From: JAFLCM01 sp964510955
GTDB lineage: Bacteria > Planctomycetota > Phycisphaerae > Phycisphaerales > UBA1924
Length of the DNA stretch: 11,950 bases
Direction: 5' to 3'
Assembly (NCBI GenBank): GCA_964510955.1
Contig: CAZEDW010000066.1
Coordinates: 1-11,950, forward strand
The translations under genes and the position numbers were made by a program. Below the pieces are notes generated by a model, which saw nothing but the letters and a program-made list of their open reading frames with translations, was not told where the DNA came from and made no database searches. Below, piece after piece: positions 6,199-11,950 of the stretch. Each line of letters starts with the position of its first letter. The stretch's first letter is position 1.

Positions 6199-7071
6199 TT
6201 ACGCCGGACCTGAAGGGTTGGGGTGGGTCGGCACGCCGGCAAACGGGCTGACCTTCGGCGTCGGGTCGCCGTGCGACTGGCGGACGCGCTCGACCTCGCG
6301 CCAGAGGCGCCGGGCGGCGTCGCGGGGGTCGGAGATGTGGGACGCCCCCACCACGGCCCTGACCACGCGCCACCGAAGGGCCATGCGCGGCGGGCACTTC
6401 AGACCCAGCGGCTCGACCAGCAGGCGGAACACCATGCGACGGCCCTCATCGCCACGGGACATGGGGCGGATGCCGACGGTGTCGATCTGCACGAGCCGCC
6501 AGCCGCGCGGAGCACCGGGGTCGCGCCGGGCCATCAGGTTCGACGGCTTGATATCGCGGTTGTACAGGCCGGCCATCATCATGCGGACGACGAGCTCGCC
6601 GGCGGCCGAGGCGAGGTCGTGCTGCTCGCGGAGCATGGGAGGGTGGCCTGTGCGCCCGGCGATGATGTTGATCAGCGGCTCGCCGGGCGTCCGCTCCATG
6701 AGCAGGTACTCGTGGGTTTCGCCGGGATTGTCGCCGCGGGTGCGGAACAGGAGGAACGGCTCGGCGGCGTCGATCCCCGCGCCGGCGAGCGCCTCGGCGC
6801 CGTGCCACTGGCGCATGCCGCGGGTTCGACCGGCGAGACGCTTGACGAGGCCCGAGACGCCGCGGAGCGTCAGGCGCTTGACGATGATGTCGCGTGCGTC
6901 GAGGCGCCCGAGCCAGACGACCGAGTCGGGGTCGCGCTTGAGGACTGTTGCGCCGGCGAGCCATTCGGGGTCGGCGACACGGCGCGCGACACCCTGCGGG
7001 TCGGCGATCGCCGCGCGGACCAGCCGGACGGGCTTGAGGGATCCGGGAGATCCGGTGGATCCGGGGGGCAT
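6199..7071 (-). CDS. WaaP/InaA-like lipopolysaccharide or Kdo kinase-family protein
   Basis: A 290-residue protein with the eukaryotic-like kinase fold of lipopolysaccharide core kinases (WaaP, KdkA, InaA). Visible kinase elements: Lys65 in IIVKRLT (ATP binding), YLLMERTPGE (hinge), the catalytic loop LYNRDIKPSNLM with Asp173, Lys175 and Asn178, and the metal-binding Asp197 in VQIDTVG. The His of the usual H-R-D is Asn here. The region 70-105 (LVKRLAGRTRGMRQWHGAEALAGAGI) matches the family's segment after the ATP-site Lys. It probably phosphorylates a sugar of an outer-membrane glycolipid, at the cytoplasmic face. The ATG at 7071 has no ribosome-binding site, and the first residues (PPGSTGSPGS) come from a GGATCCGG-like microrepeat, so the true start may be slightly downstream. 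It follows atpG by 68 bp. Next to the dehydratase gene it suggests surface sugar work. A Ser/Thr kinase role is less likely. Confidence 0.82.
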   Translation of the reverse strand: MPPGSTGSPGSLKPVRLVRAAIADPQGVARRVADPEWLAGATVLKRDPDSVVWLGRLDARDIIVKRLTLRGVSGLVKRLAGRTRGMRQWHGAEALAGAGIDAAEPFLLFRTRGDNPGETHEYLLMERTPGEPLINIIAGRTGHPPMLREQHDLASAAGELVVRMMMAGLYNRDIKPSNLMARRDPGAPRGWRLVQIDTVGIRPMSRGDEGRRMVFRLLVEPLGLKCPPRMALRWRVVRAVVGASHISDPRDAARRLWREVERVRQSHGDPTPKVSPFAGVPTHPNPSGPA

Positions 7072-7139
7072 TGAGGTGGAATGTAGGACAGCCGAGGCGA
7101 GGGCCTTGAGCGCGGCGGACCGTTGGGCTTTCGCGGCGT

Positions 7140-8039
7140 CTACTCCAGCGCCGCGGCGCCGGAGATCACTTCCATCAGCTCGGTGGTGATCTGCGACTGG
7201 CGGGCGCGGTTGTACTTGCGGGTGAGGAGCTTGCCCATCTTGCCGGCGTTGTCGGTGGCACTCTTCATGGCGATCATGCGGGCCACGTGCTCGGACACCA
7301 CCGCGTCGAGGAACACCTGGTACAGCGTCGCCTTGACCGTCACCGGGAGCAGGTCGTTGAGCAACTGCTCCGGCGGCGGGCTGAACTCGTACTGAACCGT
7401 GCGGCCCTTGGGCGTCGCGGGATCGGTGCCGGCGGTTGTCGCCTGAGCGGGGCTCTTGAGCGGCAGGAGCTGGAGCACTTCGGGCTTCTGGCGGGCCGTG
7501 GAGATGAACCGCATCGACACGACCTTCACGCCGGCGATCTCGCCGCTGGTGAAGCGGTCCATGTAGCGCTGGGCGAGCTTTTCAATATCTTCGAACTTGG
7601 GGGTGTCGCCGAACACGTGGTTGGCGGCCACGGGGACCTTGTTGTAGGTCAGGGTGCCGATGCCCTTGCGCCCCACGGCCTCGACCGCGAAACCCTCGTG
7701 CCCCCCCGCGTCCTTGGTCAGCCGGAACAGCGTCCGCAGCACCGAGGAGTTGTACGGCCCGCACAGGCCGCGGTCGGAGGTGATGAGCAGGACGACCGTC
7801 TTGGCCCCCGGCTTGGCCTTGCCACTCGCCCCGCCGATCAGCGGGTGCGAGATGTTCCCGGCCTTGGACGCCAGCTCGGTGACCAGCTCGAAGATGCCCT
7901 CGACGTACGGCTTGCTGGCCAGGGCGCGCTGCTGCGCCTTGGCGAACTTGCTCGTGGCGATCATCTGCATCGTCTTGGTGATCCGGCGGGTATTCGAGAC
8001 CGCCTTGATCCGCTTTTTGAGTTCGCGTGCCTTGGCCAT
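7140..8039 (-). CDS. atpG: ATP synthase F1 subunit gamma
   Basis: A 299-residue gamma subunit, the rotor shaft of F1F0 ATP synthase that couples proton flow to the alpha3beta3 catalytic head on the inner face of the membrane. The N-terminal helix (RIKAVSNTRRITKTMQMIAT), the Rossmann-like middle with ITSDRGLCGPYN, and the C-terminal helix signature ITTELMEVISGAAALE are all present and typical. The start at 8039 is fixed by the family N-terminus MAKARELKKRI; the upstream in-frame extension is junk. The bases before the ATG are a C-rich run on the coding strand with no Shine-Dalgarno sequence. Normally atpG sits between atpA and atpD; here the upstream neighbour is a repeat region and an accessory island, and the downstream gene is a lipopolysaccharide-type kinase. 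The sequence itself looks fully functional. Confidence 0.96.
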   Translation of the reverse strand: MAKARELKKRIKAVSNTRRITKTMQMIATSKFAKAQQRALASKPYVEGIFELVTELASKAGNISHPLIGGASGKAKPGAKTVVLLITSDRGLCGPYNSSVLRTLFRLTKDAGGHEGFAVEAVGRKGIGTLTYNKVPVAANHVFGDTPKFEDIEKLAQRYMDRFTSGEIAGVKVVSMRFISTARQKPEVLQLLPLKSPAQATTAGTDPATPKGRTVQYEFSPPPEQLLNDLLPVTVKATLYQVFLDAVVSEHVARMIAMKSATDNAGKMGKLLTRKYNRARQSQITTELMEVISGAAALE

Positions 8040-8459
8040 AGGGGGGGGAGAGTGTAGCGGGAAGGGGGGGCAAAAGCCGCCGGAATGGGGCGGCCAGATG
8101 AAGGGATCGAGAGGGGCTGGACCCGAATGGCATCCGAATATGGCCCTCCGCTTCAGGCGGCGGCTGGCACTGAAGCCGTGCCGTTGTGGCCTCGTCATCG
8201 GGAAGTCGAGTGCACTGACACTCCGGCTTCGGGGACTCCGGCGCTGTTCGGGCAGCCGTCAACCGGGCGGCACCAGAGGCGGTGAGGACACCGCCTTCGG
8301 TGGCACGGCTGCGGTGCCACGCCCCCCCAACCATGGGGGTGTCCAAGTGCTGCGACACCCCGTCTCCGACGATGACAGTGCTGTTGGGGTTGCGGTCAAC
8401 CGGCTGCCATGACCAGAACGTACCCGAGCGTCCCCGCATCAAGGATGTGCAACGCACAA
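8040..8459. other. Gene-free region upstream of atpG with many hairpins
   Basis: No credible gene is visible. The stretch holds a purine-rich run just before atpG (8041-8070), a perfect 8-bp hairpin AGGCGGTG/CACCGCCT (8277-8296), a 7-bp hairpin GTGGCAC/GTGCCAC (8300-8320), and GGGGTGTC/GACACCCC (8336-8361). Bases 8295-8309 repeat part of the 77-bp inverted repeat (CTTCGGTGGCACGGC). The atpG promoter must lie here or further upstream, but I cannot point to a clear -35/-10 pair. Confidence 0.6.
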
Positions 8460-8536
8460 GCCACCGAAGTCGCAAAGCCGATTTCGGTGGCACGTCCGGT
8501 CATCACCGGATGATCGGGGACCACTTTCATGCCCCC
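8460..8536 (+). repeat. Left copy of a 77-bp inverted repeat bracketing the island
   Basis: Bases 8460-8536 match the reverse complement of 10741-10817 at 66 of 77 positions without gaps. The outer part is a hairpin: 8460-8472 pairs with 8479-8491 (13 pairs, one G-U) around loop CAAAGC. The inner, non-palindromic tail (CCGGTCATCACCGGATGATC) points into the island and ends 5 bp before the stop codon of the island's last gene. Confidence 0.85.
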
Positions 8537-8541
8537 CGCGA

Positions 8542-9159
8542 TCAAACGTGGTGCGCAACTGGCACCTCGACCCTTGCCAAGTAGTTCACGAACCGATGCT
8601 GAATATGCTCCCGATACGGGCTCCTCAAATAACACCTTCGCTGGGCTCCACCTGCTGTACTAGGCTGCAACTGACGATAAAGTTCTTCCGTTGGTATCGT
8701 AAAGTATTTTTTGAAATCGATCATTAGCCTCGGTATGCCGCTTCCAATCTGGTCAACACTTGCAGAGACAGACCGTATAAGAGAATATCGCTCGTTTTTG
8801 TTCTGAAGCGCCTGTTTCCACAGCTCACCCGTACCTAATCCGGCACCATCTTGAATAACGGTTTCCGATTCCATTGGACACAAGAGTACGACGTCCAGAA
8901 GGGCGTGTTTCCTAGAGCCTCGGGCAAATGCCCTGCAGTCTTGGTCAAGGTCGCAATCCTGCGACATAATCAAACAGTACGGGTGTCGAATGGGTGCCAA
9001 CCCATCTGGCTCACCGCGATCACCGTACGCTATTCCGTACGAAATTACGCCGCTCAGAATCTCGCCTTGCCGAAGTGAGTCCTCAACAGTGGAACGCGCG
9101 AATACTACGGCGTCGTCAACCTCGGGCGCGCGCGCTATCTCGGGACCCTCTGGCGCCAT
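8542..9159 (-). CDS. Unknown protein with SQDCDL motif, last gene of the accessory island
   Basis: A 205-residue soluble protein, no signal peptide or membrane segment. I cannot name its family with confidence. Its clearest features are RQGEILSGV (residues 30-38), then HPYCLIMSQDCDLDQD (59-74) and a hydrophobic LLDVVLLCPM strand (87-96). An 'R/Q-G-D/E-I-L ... S-Q-D/T-C-D-L' layout recurs, as I recall it, in uncharacterised bacterial proteins from accessory regions. The Cys/Asp cluster could bind a metal or be catalytic (inference only). The ATG at 9159 has a GGAG site 6 nt upstream and lies 17 bp after the preceding gene's stop, so translation and transcription are probably coupled to the two upstream island genes. 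GC content is far below the window's core genes (24/60 in 8701-8760), a sign of transfer. The stop codon sits 5 bp from the left inverted repeat. Confidence 0.78.
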   Translation of the reverse strand: MAPEGPEIARAPEVDDAVVFARSTVEDSLRQGEILSGVISYGIAYGDRGEPDGLAPIRHPYCLIMSQDCDLDQDCRAFARGSRKHALLDVVLLCPMESETVIQDGAGLGTGELWKQALQNKNERYSLIRSVSASVDQIGSGIPRLMIDFKKYFTIPTEELYRQLQPSTAGGAQRRCYLRSPYREHIQHRFVNYLARVEVPVAHHV

Positions 9160-9176
9160 TTCTAGCTCCGCTACTA

Positions 9177-9551
9177 CTAGTCCGGATCGAACTCAAAAAC
9201 GGCGTCTACCGTCGCCGCTGTCCTGCCTCGAATAGGTGGCAATGCCCCGAACCCACTCTCCGCATGCAGTTGCGCATTCCGCAAATTATCGTGCCACCCC
9301 TGCCAAATGCTAAAGAGCGAGCCGGCTGCTTCGACTAAAGCGTCGTCAGGAAGGTGCTGAATCAGGGCGTGGCACACCAGACGGCTTGCCGCTTCCGCGG
9401 GCAAGCTGGCGGTGGTCTTATCAACGCTTAAGCGATTAATAATCCTGTATCCAGGGTAGTTACCCTGAAGCACACAATCGAAGCCAGTCTGGCTCCCAGA
9501 TGAATAGCGCCCGACATAGGGATCATTCGACGAGAACTGGCCCGAGTGCAT
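9177..9551 (-). CDS. Unknown small protein overlapping the TIGR04255-family gene
   Basis: About 124 residues from the ATG at 9551; no family recognised. The stretch MHSGQFSSNDPYVGRYSSGSQ leads into a region that looks like mixed strand and helix (FDCVLQGNYPGYRIINRLSVD), then an Ala-rich helix, FSIWQGWHDNLRNAQLHAESG and a Pro/Arg turn before the C-terminus VDAVFEFDPD. No membrane segment or known catalytic motif is visible. The start is uncertain: 9551 gives a 29-bp overlap with the upstream gene, 9620 would give 98 bp, and neither has a good ribosome-binding site, so translation may depend on re-initiation after the upstream gene. The overlap on one side and the 17-bp gap on the other place it in the middle of a three-gene operon. 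Its even codon pattern and position make it likely real. Confidence 0.68.
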   Translation of the reverse strand: MHSGQFSSNDPYVGRYSSGSQTGFDCVLQGNYPGYRIINRLSVDKTTASLPAEAASRLVCHALIQHLPDDALVEAAGSLFSIWQGWHDNLRNAQLHAESGFGALPPIRGRTAATVDAVFEFDPD

Positions 9552-10317
9552 TATGTAGGCGATCCGTGATTGACCATCGGAAGACGGAATGGGCAAGCTG
9601 GTGGAATTGATCAATGACATGGTATCGAGTTTCGGCTTTAGGCTGAATCGCAAAAAAATCAGCGTCGATGAGGTAGCAAGTTTCGGGAGAATCTCCTTGG
9701 GTCACAAATCCGTGTTCCAATCGCACAAAGTGCTCCGTACCAGGCAATCGAATCACCATGTAGCGAAAGGCCTCTTCGCATTTTTCACGAATACGCTCGA
9801 ACCCTAACTCACCCAATATCTGAGGCTTGAGGAGTTCCTGCCAGTCGGCCCGGTCGAGTCCAAGCTTGGACCGTACGATTACATTTCGATATCTCAAACC
9901 CAACCGCCCGACCACGGCTGGATTGTAGGTGGCAAACAGGGCATCGAATGGTCCTCGACACCGCGGAAGAAACTCCTCCCACCTGGAATACGACGTCGTG
10001 GACACTCCACAGAATTCAGGGGTCAATCCGACGCGATACCGACCATCCAAGGTGGAAAACGAGTACGTCTGTAGTCGGGCCTTTGCGATGATCGCGGGAA
10101 TAGCCGCACCCAACGGCGACCCCGACGGAACGAGGCCGGCTCCGGTACCCCGTTCAAGGACTGGAAACTCCCCCCGAATTGCTTCTTGGAATGCCAACGG
10201 CGACTGGGTCTCGATCTTCAACTCCAACGGGTATCGGACCTGACAAATAACCTCTGCCAGTGGATTCTGGTTGTAGACGACTCGCAGAGCAGGCGGGAAG
10301 AGTGGTTCGGCTGCCAT
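9523..10317 (-). CDS. TIGR04255-family protein (sporadically distributed, function unknown)
   Basis: The 264-residue product has the layout of the TIGR04255 family: an N-terminal VVYNQNPLAEVICQVRYP (residues 13-30), followed by PLAFQEAIRGEFP, a central run of beta-strand-like segments (TYSFSTLDGRYRVGLTPEF, GRLGLRYRNVI), and a C-terminal helix with IDQFHQLAHSVFRWSITDRL. Members are about 250-260 residues long and scattered over unrelated bacteria and archaea, which fits carriage by accessory DNA; the family has no established activity. There is no signal peptide or membrane helix. It is the first gene of a minus-strand, probably co-transcribed trio. The ATG at 10317 lacks a clear ribosome-binding site, and I see no convincing promoter in the 110 bp upstream. 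GC is low compared with the neighbours (24/60 in 9601-9660). Family assignment is from memory of its motif pattern. Confidence 0.82.
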   Translation of the reverse strand: MAAEPLFPPALRVVYNQNPLAEVICQVRYPLELKIETQSPLAFQEAIRGEFPVLERGTGAGLVPSGSPLGAAIPAIIAKARLQTYSFSTLDGRYRVGLTPEFCGVSTTSYSRWEEFLPRCRGPFDALFATYNPAVVGRLGLRYRNVIVRSKLGLDRADWQELLKPQILGELGFERIREKCEEAFRYMVIRLPGTEHFVRLEHGFVTQGDSPETCYLIDADFFAIQPKAETRYHVIDQFHQLAHSVFRWSITDRLHNALGPVLVE

Positions 10318-10434
10318 TTGAAGTGTGAAACTCAGAGTCTACCGAGCATCGCCCCTCCGGGCCACAGATGCTATACCCCTTGCTTTCGGAGGATTTTTCC
10401 CCCTTCTTGGGATCGTGTTCGCAGAGAATTCAGG

Positions 10435-10488
10435 CAGGTGGCACGGGTATTTTCCGTGCCACGGGCTTCCCTCCTCGGATACCTGTGG
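10435..10488 (+). repeat. 54-bp intergenic repeat, copy A
   Basis: Matches copy B (10526-10579) at 47 of 54 positions. Both run from (A/G)GGTGGCAC through GTGCCACGGGCTTCC to TCCTCGGAT and end in a GTGG. The internal GTGGCAC and GTGCCAC words can pair. A shortened relative, carrying only the left 20-25 bp, lies between the two copies at 10501-10525. Confidence 0.8.
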
Positions 10489-10525
10489 TCGTGGGGGCGG
10501 CAGGTGGCACGGTTATTCTCTTTGG

Positions 10526-10579
10526 CGGGTGGCACTGGTATTCTGCGTGCCACGGGCTTCCGTCCTCGGATGCCCGTGG
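10526..10579 (+). repeat. 54-bp intergenic repeat, copy B
   Basis: Second direct copy of the 54-bp unit, 7 mismatches from copy A and 37 bp after it. Its left end GGTGGCACTGGTATT also occurs, less exactly and inverted, at 1813-1833 in the rpiB-ROK gap, which shows a dispersed family rather than a purely local duplication. Confidence 0.8.
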
Positions 10580-10626
10580 ACCGGTGGCCGCGCAGACACC
10601 GACATCGACCGTGTCCGCAGGGCTCG

Positions 10627-10664
10627 CCACGGGCATCTCCGAAGACGGAGAAGCCCGTGGCACG
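10627..10664 (-). repeat. Inverted partial copy C of the repeat, forming a strong hairpin
   Basis: Read on the minus strand it reproduces CGTGCCACGGGCTTC and the ATGCCCGTGG end of copies A and B. CCACGGGCATCTCC (10627-10640) pairs with GGAGAAGCCCGTGG (10647-10660) at 13 of 14 positions around a 6-nt GAAGAC loop. There is no T-run, so an intrinsic terminator is not supported. Confidence 0.75.
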
Positions 10665-10740
10665 AAGGGGCCTTGCCCCGGCGCAACAGGACGGTCATGA
10701 CCGGCGCCCTCCCCCGACTCGATCGATTGACAGACCGGCG

Positions 10741-10817
10741 GGTGGCATCGAAGTAGTCGTCGATCATCCGGGGATAACCGGCCGTGCCACCGAAGTCGGC
10801 TTCGCGACTTCGGTGGC
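10741..10817 (-). repeat. Right copy of the 77-bp inverted repeat bracketing the island
   Basis: Reverse complement of this stretch matches 8460-8536 at 66 of 77 positions without gaps. The hairpin is again on the outer side and is stronger here: 10783-10798 pairs perfectly with 10805-10820 (16 bp, loop GCTTCG). The hairpin touches the stop codon of the sigma-54 regulator (10821-10823), so it may also serve as that gene's transcript end, although no T-run follows. Confidence 0.85.
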
Positions 10818-10820
10818 ACG

Positions 10821-11950
<1,130 letters not shown>

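Larger units (their letters stand above)
10318..10820. other. Gene-free repeat region upstream of the island operon
   Basis: Roughly 500 bp without a credible gene. The first 110 bp (10318-10430) should contain the promoter of the TIGR04255-family operon on the minus strand; a TATAGC hexamer (reverse strand, around 10370) is the only weak -10 candidate, with no fitting -35. The rest is made of GTGGCAC-type repeats described separately, ending in a hairpin abutting the sigma-54 regulator's stop codon. Confidence 0.6.

Noticed and set aside
5031..6251. A 406-codon plus-strand open frame opposite the dehydratase gene
   Set aside because: Arg/Ser/Ala-rich shadow translation with no motif, while the minus strand shows the whole CapD/PglF pattern and a strong ribosome-binding site.
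7582..8493. A 303-codon minus-strand frame overlapping atpG and the repeat region
   Set aside because: It overlaps the secure atpG frame, is rich in Arg/Gly/Ala, and crosses hairpin repeats; no family similarity.
10437..10548. TGGCAC words beside the sigma-54 activator as possible -24/-12 promoters
   Set aside because: TGGCAC resembles the -24 element, but no copy has the -12 GC dinucleotide at the required spacing, and the words belong to the repeat family.
10435..10579. Direct repeats as a possible CRISPR array
   Set aside because: Only two full copies plus a fragment, units too long and diverged, no regular spacers, and no cas genes in the window.

Overview
The window is a very GC-rich stretch (about 72% in sampled atpG lines) with tightly packed genes. 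The gene set fits a Planctomycetota bacterium, probably of the class Phycisphaerae: a Sua5-type domain fused to a low-molecular-weight phosphatase next to rpiB, a ROK sugar kinase, a CapD/PglF-like dehydratase, a WaaP-like kinase and palindromic repeats between genes. This placement is an inference from gene content and composition; no rRNA or tRNA gene is present to confirm it.

Left part (1-4516). On the plus strand come the 3' part of a Sua5/YrdC-phosphatase fusion and then rpiB. They face a minus-strand ROK kinase across about 520 bp of repeats (a 23-bp tandem array and a 30-bp inverted repeat). A plus-strand type II toxin-antitoxin pair follows; its RelE-like toxin is frameshifted. Then come minus-strand dut (dUTPase) and a small coiled-coil protein.

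Middle (4517-8039). Three minus-strand genes are a CapD/PglF-like nucleotide-sugar dehydratase without a membrane anchor, a WaaP/InaA-like kinase and atpG. The first two suggest surface sugar metabolism. atpG stands apart from atpA and atpD, at least within this window.

Right part (8040-10820). A visibly AT-richer island (sampled lines about 40% GC) holds three minus-strand genes that look like one operon: a TIGR04255-family protein, an overlapping small unknown protein, and a protein with an SQDCDL motif. The island is bracketed by two 77-bp inverted repeats (8460-8536 and 10741-10817, 66/77 identical), each with a hairpin at its outer end, and further repeat copies lie around it. This is the best candidate for an undescribed system here: a possibly mobile or horizontally acquired cassette of unknown function, sitting directly upstream of atpG.

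Right edge (10821-11950). A minus-strand sigma-54-dependent (NtrC-family) activator is cut by the window end, so its sensory N-terminus is not visible.
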